From positions 4,204,923 through 4,268,922 of the forward strand of contig NZ_OY781918.1 of NCBI RefSeq assembly GCF_963677195.1: 64,000 nucleotides of DNA, given 5' to 3'. The position numbers and the translations under genes were made by a program. The notes under the pieces are model-generated. The model was not told the DNA's origin and ran no database searches. It worked only from the letters and a program-made list of their open reading frames with translations. This DNA is from an uncultured Marinifilum sp. Lineage in GTDB: Bacteria; Bacteroidota; Bacteroidia; Bacteroidales; Marinifilaceae. Numbering within the stretch: position 1 is the stretch's first letter; each line of letters starts with the position of its first letter. Below, piece after piece: positions 20,457-28,106 of the stretch.

Positions 20457-21173
20457 ATGCTACATACAAAAACAATCACTCACATAAAGTATTACTTTCT
20501 CTTATTTTTAATTGGCATTAGCTTATCTTCTTTTGCCCAAGAACAAAGTAAATTTAAAGAAAAAACAGATTTTCAGTTTACTGCCGGACTTAACCGAGGC
20601 TTTGGTTTAGGTGCTAATTTACTATTTAACGATTCGACCAAAGACTTTCCTCTTGACATTAGATTAGGGCTTGGATATACCTGGCCAAAACCGGGAAATT
20701 CTTCTGCTGCACGAAAAATTTTCATTAACAATGCAAGCAATGGTGTACCCGAAAAAAAAGGACATAATATTGATCTTCGACTAGACTTTCTAAAAAAAAT
20801 AACAATACTTGGCAATGAAGATTCTTACGGATATTTTGGTCCAAGATTTTCTTCCTTTAAAGGAAATTTTAAATATGTAGGAGGTAATGAAGATTTCGAT
20901 ATTACAAGTAAGCAATATGGTTTAGGTGCGGGAATTGAAAGTCGTTATAATATATCCTCAAGAGTAAAACTGATTTTTACAGCAGGATTAGATTATTTTT
21001 TCGATGCAAAACTACAAGGACACGATACATCTTACTCTCCCGATAATGATAATACCAACGCCCGAACAAACAACAATACCAATGAACAATATCGTTATAA
21101 AGACGCCGATAAAGCAATAGACCAACCCAGTTTTATGCCTCGCATAATGTTTGGAGTACAAATGGATTTATAA
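20457..21173 (+). CDS. Exported outer-membrane beta-barrel-like protein
   Basis: The 238-residue product has a signal peptide ending SLSSFAQ at about residue 28. It then shows alternating short hydrophobic strands (FQFTAGLNRGFGLGANL, FPLDIRLGLGYTW, YGLGAGIESRYNI, VKLIFTAGLDYFF) and ends in MPRIMFGVQMDL, an aromatic/hydrophobic C-terminal strand. This suits a small 8-stranded outer-membrane barrel of the OmpA/porin-like type. A low-complexity Asn/Thr/Asp stretch near residues 198-215 is probably a surface loop. No partner or substrate can be inferred. It converges tail to tail with the hybrid kinase at 21178. Confidence 0.65.
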   Translation: MLHTKTITHIKYYFLLFLIGISLSSFAQEQSKFKEKTDFQFTAGLNRGFGLGANLLFNDSTKDFPLDIRLGLGYTWPKPGNSSAARKIFINNASNGVPEKKGHNIDLRLDFLKKITILGNEDSYGYFGPRFSSFKGNFKYVGGNEDFDITSKQYGLGAGIESRYNISSRVKLIFTAGLDYFFDAKLQGHDTSYSPDNDNTNARTNNNTNEQYRYKDADKAIDQPSFMPRIMFGVQMDL

Positions 21174-21177
21174 AAAA

Positions 21178-22539
21178 CTAAACTAAATTTTGAAAATTCT
21201 CAATAAGAGTTAATATGTCTGTTTTTTTAAATGGTTTTGCGATATAATCTGTACATCCAGCTTCGATTGCTTTTGTTCTTTCATCGCTCATGGCAAAGGC
21301 TGTTTGGGCAATTATAGGCACTTTTTTATTAAACTCACGAATTTTTCCTGTTGCCTCATAACCACTCATCAAAGGCATTTTTATATCCATTAGTATAAAA
21401 CCTATTTTCGGGTTCTTTTTAAATAAATCAACAGCCTCAATACCATTACATGCTCTTATTATTTCCAATCCGGCACTTTCTAATATTGTTGATAAATAAT
21501 AGAAGTTTGTATCCTCATCCTCGGCTACTAAAATGCAATTTTTATCAGGCATTACACAAGGCTGCTCCACTTTAACAGATAAGTCTTTGATTTCCTCAGC
21601 TTTTTCGAAAGGAATTGAAAAATAAAAAGAAGAGCCACCCTCTTCATTTGATTCAACCCAAATTTTACCTTTCATCACATTCAAATTTCCTCGGCAAATT
21701 GCCAAACCCAAACCTGCTCCACCAATTGTTTTAGTTGTTTCAATTTCTGCTCTTCGAAAACGATCAAATATTTTCTCCTTCATTTCAGGATCAATTCCAA
21801 TACCACTATCTTTCACATAAAATAACAGCTGAAAACCATGTAATTCGTAACCAAATTCCACATTTCCTTTTTCTGTAAATTTTTGAGCATTACTCAGCAA
21901 ATTATTTAATATTTGACGAAATTTCACATCATCAGTAATAATTTTCAATCCCTCTTTTACGCCTTTATTCAGTTGCAAATTAATTCCATCTTTCAAACTA
22001 ACGGAATAAACGTCATAAAACTCATCTAAAACTGCATTTACATCAACCACATCTCTTTCAAGAATAATACTTCCGGTTTCAATCAAAGATAAATCTAACA
22101 CATCATTTACCACATGTAGCAATTGATCCGAGCTTTGTGTCAAAATATTCAAATATCTGTCTCTCTGCTCTTTTGTTATATTACTATCTCTCAGAAGTGC
22201 TGCAAAACCAATAATCCCATTCATGGGAGTACGAATTTCGTGCGACATATTTTGTAAAAATGATGATTTTAATTGCTCACTTTCTCGGGCTTTTAATTCG
22301 GCATTTCGTATTTTTATTAGATGTTTTTTCAATAAATAATAAAAAAACCAACCTGTAATCAACACATAAAACCACCCTTTGTAAGTCTGAATATTCGTTA
22401 AATCGTTGGCGTCAGATATTAATATATTTAAAATCCTATCCGAAAATAATATCCATAGGCCTCCAATTAATAAATATCCAATAAAAAACTTATTTTCAAA
22501 CCTCAGCAGCAGTCTCTTCACAATTTCATTTTTAGCCAT
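21178..22539 (-). CDS. Membrane-bound hybrid histidine kinase with receiver
   Basis: The 453-residue protein has two membrane helices (about 18-33 and 56-70) with only a short loop between them, so it has no real extracytoplasmic sensor. HisKA follows at FLQNMSHEIRTPMNG (phospho-His 100), then HATPase_c with NAQKFTEKG, DSGIGIDPEM and GGAGLGLAICRG. A C-terminal receiver has phospho-Asp about 385 in FILMDIKMPLMSGYEA. Sensing is probably intramembrane or through another protein. It resembles the second half of the kinase at 2705 but is only distantly related in its input region. No response regulator gene lies beside it. Confidence 0.9.
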   Translation of the reverse strand: MAKNEIVKRLLLRFENKFFIGYLLIGGLWILFSDRILNILISDANDLTNIQTYKGWFYVLITGWFFYYLLKKHLIKIRNAELKARESEQLKSSFLQNMSHEIRTPMNGIIGFAALLRDSNITKEQRDRYLNILTQSSDQLLHVVNDVLDLSLIETGSIILERDVVDVNAVLDEFYDVYSVSLKDGINLQLNKGVKEGLKIITDDVKFRQILNNLLSNAQKFTEKGNVEFGYELHGFQLLFYVKDSGIGIDPEMKEKIFDRFRRAEIETTKTIGGAGLGLAICRGNLNVMKGKIWVESNEEGGSSFYFSIPFEKAEEIKDLSVKVEQPCVMPDKNCILVAEDEDTNFYYLSTILESAGLEIIRACNGIEAVDLFKKNPKIGFILMDIKMPLMSGYEATGKIREFNKKVPIIAQTAFAMSDERTKAIEAGCTDYIAKPFKKTDILTLIENFQNLV

Positions 22540-22549
22540 TAAAAAACAT

Positions 22550-22570
22550 TAAACCTTTATTAAAGGTTTA
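22550..22570. terminator. Perfect 9-bp inverted repeat, likely terminator of the CNNM gene
   Basis: TAAACCTTT-att-AAAGGTTTA lies between the CNNM gene stop (22644) and the kinase ATG (22539), both on the minus strand. On that strand a TTTTTT run follows closely. A cis element in the kinase leader is the alternative. Confidence 0.5.
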
Positions 22571-22643
22571 CTCTTAAAAATAGTCAATTCTTAAAAATAA
22601 CACAACAATTTATTATAATATAGTTAAAAGTAAATGAATATAA

Positions 22644-23690
22644 TTATTCTTTAAACACATTATATTTTACTTGCCGTTGTTTCCATCTTTCCCGTGCATA
22701 TTGCTGCATATCTTCAATTTGGTCATGCTCATCGAGGATTTCCAGTCCCAATAATGTTTCAATAATATCTTCCATGGTTACAATACCATCCATTCCGCCA
22801 TATTCATCAACCACCAGTGCCATGTGTTCTTTTCGGTTTAGCAAATTATCCCAGGTGTTTAAAATTGTCTGAAATTCGGGAACAATAACAATCTTACGAG
22901 CTATATCTTTTAATCGTAATTTTTCTTCACCCTCGGCAAGTTTTTCAAAAACCTTCTGTCTCAAAACATAAGAGGTTATATTATCAGTATTTTTAGAATA
23001 TATGGGAATACGGGAGTAGTATAAATATTCCTTTTTACTCATAAACTCTTTTAGGCTCATATTTTCGTCAGCAATTGCAACAACAACTCGTGGTGTCATT
23101 ATTTCAGTAACATTTATTTTTCTTAATCGAATTAGATTTTGAATAATTCGGTTCTCTTTCTCCTCGAATATCCCTTCTTTGGTTCCAATTTTAGCCATAA
23201 CAGATATTTCTTCTCTACTAACACTTCCTCCTTCCTGTTTATTAGATAATAAACGGGAAATATAACCTGTTAATACTACCAAAGGATAGGTAATTACAAC
23301 CATTCCATTAATAATTAAACCCGATGCAATAGCCAACCTTCTCCAATACATTGCCCCAATTGTTTTGGGAATTATTTCAGAAAATATCAGTATCAGGAAA
23401 GTCAACACTGCCGATATTACACCAAAATAAACTTCTCCAAAAAGTTGAGTTGCCTGAGCTCCTACTCCTGCCGCCCCAATTGTATGAGCAATTGTATTTA
23501 ATGATAAAATTGCAGAAAGAGGTTTTTCAATATTCTCTTTTAGTTTAATAAAAGTATTGACTGATTTTATTCCCTCTTCCTTTTTCACTTCTAAAAAAGA
23601 TTGTGGAGTAGATAATAAAACTGATTCCATAACGGAACACAAAAATGAAACAAAAAGAGCTAGAAATAAATAAAATAAAAGTAAAACCAT
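22644..23690 (-). CDS. CNNM/CBS-pair membrane transport protein
   Basis: This 348-residue protein has an N-terminal DUF21/CNNM domain with about four membrane helices (residues about 1-160; FLCSVMESVLLS is the conserved first helix and IIPKTIGAMYW a conserved motif). A pair of CBS domains follows at about 195-320 (VTEIMTPR, MALVVDEYGGMDGIVTMEDIIE). Family members act in magnesium or cobalt efflux or homeostasis. The usual C-terminal CorC_HlyC domain is missing, as in the shorter CNNM-CBS class. The gene stands alone on the minus strand. Confidence 0.85.
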   Translation of the reverse strand: MVLLLFYLFLALFVSFLCSVMESVLLSTPQSFLEVKKEEGIKSVNTFIKLKENIEKPLSAILSLNTIAHTIGAAGVGAQATQLFGEVYFGVISAVLTFLILIFSEIIPKTIGAMYWRRLAIASGLIINGMVVITYPLVVLTGYISRLLSNKQEGGSVSREEISVMAKIGTKEGIFEEKENRIIQNLIRLRKINVTEIMTPRVVVAIADENMSLKEFMSKKEYLYYSRIPIYSKNTDNITSYVLRQKVFEKLAEGEEKLRLKDIARKIVIVPEFQTILNTWDNLLNRKEHMALVVDEYGGMDGIVTMEDIIETLLGLEILDEHDQIEDMQQYARERWKQRQVKYNVFKE

Positions 23691-23767
23691 TTAATTATAT
23701 GAATTAATAAAGCATGTAATTTACCAAAAAACACAGGGATTTAAAACTGTTTCTTCCTGATAATACT

Positions 23768-26158
23768 CTAATTATTGTGAACAACGGATCTTGCATTTTT
23801 CCCAACAATTGTAAACTTCTTATACAGTGTACTTCCCAGCTCATCTACAAAAGTGAGCAGATGTTCTCCTTCCTTAGGACTTAATTCCATTTGATGCACA
23901 CTACAAGTAGCTCCAATAAACTCTCCATCCAAATGCCAGTACACCTTCATTTCAGGATCGTGATGTGCCATTTCAAACACAACTTTCCCTCTTGCTCCAT
24001 CCAAATCAATGGGCACAAAAATCCTGTCGTTTCCTTTCGGATAGATTAGTTCCATGGCTGTAGATTCAGTTCCTACACAATCATTACGAAAAGGAGGTAA
24101 TGGCCTATAAAGCGGATTTCTTTTCTTATAATACCATTCCATAGCCGGTGGCAGCACAAACCACGATTGATGTATCATATTACTCACCTTTTCGCAATTG
24201 GAATTTACCCGGAAACATTTCGACTGATCCAAATGCACCAAACGATGATAAGGACAAACCTCTGTTTCTAATCCCTGAGTACAAATCCACGTAGAATCTA
24301 CTTCTTCGCACCATCTTCCGGCTCTGTGCCCACTTTTACGACAGATGGGAACCATTTCCATTTCTGGGTAAGGCTGTTCGAACCACTCGCCCTTGGGCAA
24401 GAGGTTAAAAACATCGAATAGTATCGGAGCTGCTACACCTACACCTGTTAAGCCTGGTCGTCCTTCTCCATCGGCATTACCAACCCAAACTCCCACTACA
24501 TATTTTGGTGTAGTTCCAATTGCCCAGGCATCGCGAAAACCAAAACTAGTTCCCGTTTTCCAGGCAATCTTTTGTGAGGATGAAAATGATTTCCACCCAT
24601 TCTCGCCATCGGGGCGATTAACTTCCAGCAAAGCTTCAAAAGTTTGATAAATAGCCGAAGCTTTCACCAAGGATTGTGAATCCTTTTTACCCTTGTTTAT
24701 TTCCTCATTAATATAAATTGGATTTCTGATATCCTTCGAAAAATAAGTTCCTCCATAATAGTTGTAGTGATTCAAAATGCGAGTCATGCTGGCATACATT
24801 CCGCACAAATCCCACAAACTACCTTCTGCTCCACCCAAAATTAGCGACAAACCATAATGGTTCGCAGGCCTGTTTAAAGTATGCATACCAAATTTCTTTA
24901 AAAAGAAATGAAATCGCTCCACACCATAATCTCTAAGCATGCGAACCGAAGGAACATTTAAAGACCTTGCCAACGCCTTTTGCGCCGGAACTGCTCCATC
25001 GTAACTCAAATTAAAATTTTTGGGAGAATAGCCTGCAATTTGAGTAGGAATATCAGGTACCAAAGTATTGGGCAAAATTTCTCCTTCGTTCAACATACTG
25101 GCAAAAAGAAAAGGTTTTAGCACACTTCCGGTACTTCTGCGAGAATGAATTATATCAACCTGATTACCATTATTTTCTTTACCTGTTTTTTCTGTATTTC
25201 CAACATAGGCAATGGCTTTCCCAGACTCTGTATCGAGTACCAAAACTGCCAAATTATGAATTTCATTAGCTTCCAGATTCTTTTGATGTTTCCGCACAAT
25301 TTGATTCACTCTTTGTTGTAGAGAATAATCAATAGAACTGCTCACCCTTTCTCCTCTGTGGTCTTTATGAGCTCTATCAAGCAAATGAGGAGCAATCCTT
25401 GGCAGATGATTAATTTTTGAAGGAATATCTTCCAATTTTGCCAACTCACAAGTTGTTGAGTCAATCTCCTCCAAATCATAAAGTTTATCGAGCAAACGAT
25501 TTCTTTTCTGCCGTAATCGTTCACTATTTTTTCCCGGATAAATTAAGGCAGGAGCATTAGGTAGCACTGCCAGTGTTGCTGATTCAGCCCAAGATAATTC
25601 ATCAGAACTTCTCCCATAAAATCGCCAAGAAGCTGCATCCAAACCTACCACATTACCCCCAAAAGGTGCATGAGAAGCATAAAGGGACAGAATTTCTTGC
25701 TTCGAGTATCGTAACTCCAATCTCAAAGCCAAAATCATCTCAATCACCTTCTGGTATACAGTTCTAGCTTTTCCTTTTCGGGAAATTCGCACCAATTGCA
25801 TGCTAATGGTGCTTCCTCCGCTAACCACTCTGCCCGCTTTTATATTTTGAACTATGGCTCTACTTAAAGAAATCGGGTTTACACCCGGATGCCAGTAAAA
25901 ATATTGATCCTCGAAAGCCAGCAAAGACTTTTCGAATTTCATGGGAGTTTTTTCCAAATCGGGAAATCGCCATTGTCCATCATTGGCAATTCTGGCGCCT
26001 AACAAATCACCCTCACTACTATAAAGGATAGTAGATGTAGGATCGGTAAACAACTGCTTGGACAGTGAAAACCAAAAAACGACAAACACAAGAAAAAATG
26101 CCAGCAAAAAAATGCGGCATTTATTGGATTGGCAGTATTTAAAATTCTTACTATACAA
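23768..26158 (-). CDS. pbpC: Penicillin-binding protein 1C
   Basis: This bifunctional peptidoglycan synthase has a membrane anchor at about 15-34. The GT51 transglycosylase domain shows AFEDQYFYWHPGVN (catalytic Glu83) and GGSTISMQL. The transpeptidase domain has SVLK at 345-348, SLN at 399-401 and KTG at 534-536. The PBP1C C-terminal domain ends the protein. The start is unusual: the only early start is TTG at 26158, preceded directly by an in-frame TAA, and no ATG occurs until after the anchor. The stop of the REP-type transposase gene is only 3 bp upstream. The original 5' end may have been altered when that gene arrived, or translation may be coupled to it. PBP1C genes normally adjoin the alpha-2-macroglobulin gene, found here at 28107-33668. 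Confidence 0.92.
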   Translation of the reverse strand: MYSKNFKYCQSNKCRIFLLAFFLVFVVFWFSLSKQLFTDPTSTILYSSEGDLLGARIANDGQWRFPDLEKTPMKFEKSLLAFEDQYFYWHPGVNPISLSRAIVQNIKAGRVVSGGSTISMQLVRISRKGKARTVYQKVIEMILALRLELRYSKQEILSLYASHAPFGGNVVGLDAASWRFYGRSSDELSWAESATLAVLPNAPALIYPGKNSERLRQKRNRLLDKLYDLEEIDSTTCELAKLEDIPSKINHLPRIAPHLLDRAHKDHRGERVSSSIDYSLQQRVNQIVRKHQKNLEANEIHNLAVLVLDTESGKAIAYVGNTEKTGKENNGNQVDIIHSRRSTGSVLKPFLFASMLNEGEILPNTLVPDIPTQIAGYSPKNFNLSYDGAVPAQKALARSLNVPSVRMLRDYGVERFHFFLKKFGMHTLNRPANHYGLSLILGGAEGSLWDLCGMYASMTRILNHYNYYGGTYFSKDIRNPIYINEEINKGKKDSQSLVKASAIYQTFEALLEVNRPDGENGWKSFSSSQKIAWKTGTSFGFRDAWAIGTTPKYVVGVWVGNADGEGRPGLTGVGVAAPILFDVFNLLPKGEWFEQPYPEMEMVPICRKSGHRAGRWCEEVDSTWICTQGLETEVCPYHRLVHLDQSKCFRVNSNCEKVSNMIHQSWFVLPPAMEWYYKKRNPLYRPLPPFRNDCVGTESTAMELIYPKGNDRIFVPIDLDGARGKVVFEMAHHDPEMKVYWHLDGEFIGATCSVHQMELSPKEGEHLLTFVDELGSTLYKKFTIVGKNARSVVHNN

Positions 26159-26161
26159 TTA

Positions 26162-26824
26162 CTATATCTCCAAATATTTTTCGATTTGTAAAATTTCTAT
26201 CTCCTGCTGATGACAAAACTTAAAATTATCTAAATCATCAAACCATTCAATAACTTCTTCTCTTTTCATTTTAGTTGGTTTATCAGAGATACAACTTAAA
26301 TAACTACTCCATGGATATTCTATAGGATGATCACAAAAACCATGATGAATTGGATTATTTTGAATGTATAAAACCAATTGTTTTAAATAGTTTTCATGAT
26401 TAATCTGCTTTCGTTTAAAAGGTCTTTCAAATAAACTTCCGTGTCGATCATGACGCTTATTATAATATTTCGTGTACGAATTAAATAAATGAGATAAGTG
26501 ATTTTTAGGATTCGGAATTCTAACGCAGTCAGGTCTTACCGACGCTGACTGGTTAATCGTTTCCCACTTCATTTCATCGAACCTGACAGCGTCAATAGAC
26601 CTGTCAGCGTTGGAATATTTATAAATTACATCCTCCTTTATCCAAAGTAAAAAATGAAAATGATTAGGCATTAAACACCAAGCATAAGTATCAGCAATAG
26701 GGTCTAAATATTTTTCATACAAATGCAAAAACCTTCTATAGTCATTATCTGATGAAAACAAATCACAAGAATTAATGCCACGGATATAAATATGATAAAA
26801 ATATCCTTTTTCAATAGCTTCCAT
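26162..26824 (-). CDS. REP-associated tyrosine transposase (IS200/Y1 family)
   Basis: The 220-residue product, read from the ATG at 26824, carries the Y1 transposase HUH motif in CLMPNHFHFLLWIK (His55, His57), a candidate catalytic Tyr153 in VLYIQNNP, and the family signature GSLFERPFKRK. A TTG 9 bp upstream is a less likely start. Such single-domain proteins (RAYTs) process palindromic REP sequences and are usually domesticated rather than true insertion sequences. About residues 72-101 are encoded by an imperfect palindrome that looks like an in-frame insertion. The IS982 element ends 31 bp upstream, so the native promoter may be lost. pbpC follows after 3 bp. Confidence 0.88.
   Translation of the reverse strand: MEAIEKGYFYHIYIRGINSCDLFSSDNDYRRFLHLYEKYLDPIADTYAWCLMPNHFHFLLWIKEDVIYKYSNADRSIDAVRFDEMKWETINQSASVRPDCVRIPNPKNHLSHLFNSYTKYYNKRHDRHGSLFERPFKRKQINHENYLKQLVLYIQNNPIHHGFCDHPIEYPWSSYLSCISDKPTKMKREEVIEWFDDLDNFKFCHQQEIEILQIEKYLEI
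26523..26610. repeat. REP-like imperfect palindrome inside the transposase gene
   Basis: Four related 12-mers occur: ACGCAGTCAGGT (26523-26534) and ACGCTGACTGGT (26542-26553), then inverted ACCTGACAGCGT (26581-26592) and ACCTGTCAGCGT (26599-26610). The two pairs face each other across about 27 bp, giving an 88-bp nested hairpin. It is read in frame as part of the transposase, and its GC content exceeds that of its surroundings. Confidence 0.75.
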
Positions 26825-26855
26825 TAGTTGCAACCTTTCAATATTTAATCAATTA

Positions 26856-27898
26856 ATGCGAATCCAGAGTTGATCTAAAGTGCTAATGCAATGAAAGCAG
26901 CAGCTAACCTGCCAAAAGTATGTATCATTAATCCTTTTGTAGATCTGACTTTACTAGCTTTTTGAATATCTGTTTTTTCAATTAACCAATTGAATATTGC
27001 CTCAACAGGTTGCCTAATTCTGGATACTGCCGTTGAGAATAAATCATCAGCAGCTTTAATTCTCTGTTTTATTATATCTGGCATTCCTTTTACCCCTTTG
27101 ATTGGAGCAAGAGTCTGAGAGTTTTGATGTTTCAACATATTCTGGTTAAGCTCATTAATAAAGTATATTTTATCGCCAAAAAATGTTCTGTTCTCAATAC
27201 CTGACCATGCTTCTTTAAAAACATTAACATCATTAACAGAAGCAGGAGTAAATAGTATTTGCTCAGGATGTGGCAATTTACCAATACGTCTGAAACCCAA
27301 TAAATGCAGTTTCATACCATAATAATAAATACCTTTTGTCGAGCAGAATCCTTTATCTGTTATTTCTGTTGCAACTTTTCCAGAACGTTTGCCTGAACAG
27401 GTAATAATTGGCATTGAGTCCAATAAACTTTGATCCAGACAACAATCTTCCGGCTGATAGTCTGACAAAAGTATTTCAACTAACCGGGCAAAAGCTCCAC
27501 TTAGTTTATTAAGTCTGTTATTAAAGGCTTTATAGCCTACTAACTTTGGAAACCATGATCTCAACCAGTCAGAAGCAAAACGGTGAATTTGTTTTACTTT
27601 TATATGCTCTTCATAGTGCATACAGTATAAATAAATGGTCATAATTTCTTGATCGGTAAATTCAGGTTTACTGTTATTACTGAATCTTTCACAATAAAAT
27701 TGAAGTTCTTCAAACTTTTCGCAAACCAAAAAGTAAATTCTTATTAACTTGTCGTCTTTATCCTTGGAAATCATATCTAATTGTCACTTCGAAACTGACC
27801 TCAAGATACTGATTTTCAAGGATTTAAACAAATATACTCCACTGATAATCAAGGATTTAACAAACTTTTTTTATTGTTTTTTAACTCTGGATTCGCAT
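26856..27898 (-). mobile_element. Intact IS982-family insertion sequence
   Basis: The element is 1043 bp. Its left end ATGCGAATCCAGAGTT (26856-26871) is the exact reverse complement of its right end (27883-27898). Direct AATTA copies flank it at 26851-26855 and 27899-27903, a 5-bp target duplication. It contains one transposase gene. Intact ends and duplication suggest fairly recent insertion. Confidence 0.93.
26875..27774 (-). CDS. IS982-family DDE transposase
   Basis: This 299-residue DDE transposase of the IS982 family appears full length. Candidate catalytic acids lie in CCLDQSLLDSMPI, FFGDKIYFINE and RQPVEAIFNWLIEKT, and RSGKVATEITDKGFCSTKGIYYYGMKLH is typical of the family. It lies within 16-bp terminal inverted repeats, with the stop only about 3 bp inside the left repeat. 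No frameshift or internal stop is seen, so the element is probably competent to move. Confidence 0.93.
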   Translation of the reverse strand: MISKDKDDKLIRIYFLVCEKFEELQFYCERFSNNSKPEFTDQEIMTIYLYCMHYEEHIKVKQIHRFASDWLRSWFPKLVGYKAFNNRLNKLSGAFARLVEILLSDYQPEDCCLDQSLLDSMPIITCSGKRSGKVATEITDKGFCSTKGIYYYGMKLHLLGFRRIGKLPHPEQILFTPASVNDVNVFKEAWSGIENRTFFGDKIYFINELNQNMLKHQNSQTLAPIKGVKGMPDIIKQRIKAADDLFSTAVSRIRQPVEAIFNWLIEKTDIQKASKVRSTKGLMIHTFGRLAAAFIALAL

Positions 27899-28033
27899 AA
27901 TTACATTATAAACCTGATAGCACCACTCAAGCTGTCAGACATTAAAAAATCATTTACTTCACAACCTGTATTTAAATCTAATAATATTCATTGACTTATT
28001 TCTCGCAAAGTTCGCAAAGCATTAAAAAATATC

Positions 28034-28070
28034 AAGAACGCAAAGAAATGACTTTTAACTTTGCGTTCTT
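28034..28070 (-). terminator. Hairpin downstream of the alpha-2-macroglobulin gene
   Basis: AAGAACGCAAAG (28034-28045) and CTTTGCGTTCTT (28059-28070) form a perfect 12-bp stem with a 13-base loop, 36 bp beyond the minus-strand stop at 28107. Further CGCAAAG/CTTTGCG copies lie on both sides (28005-28100). It may be a terminator or a dispersed palindromic repeat; the U-tract is weak. Confidence 0.5.
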
Positions 28071-28106
28071 TGTAAATACTTTATCGCCCTTTGCGCAATA
28101 CTCTTT

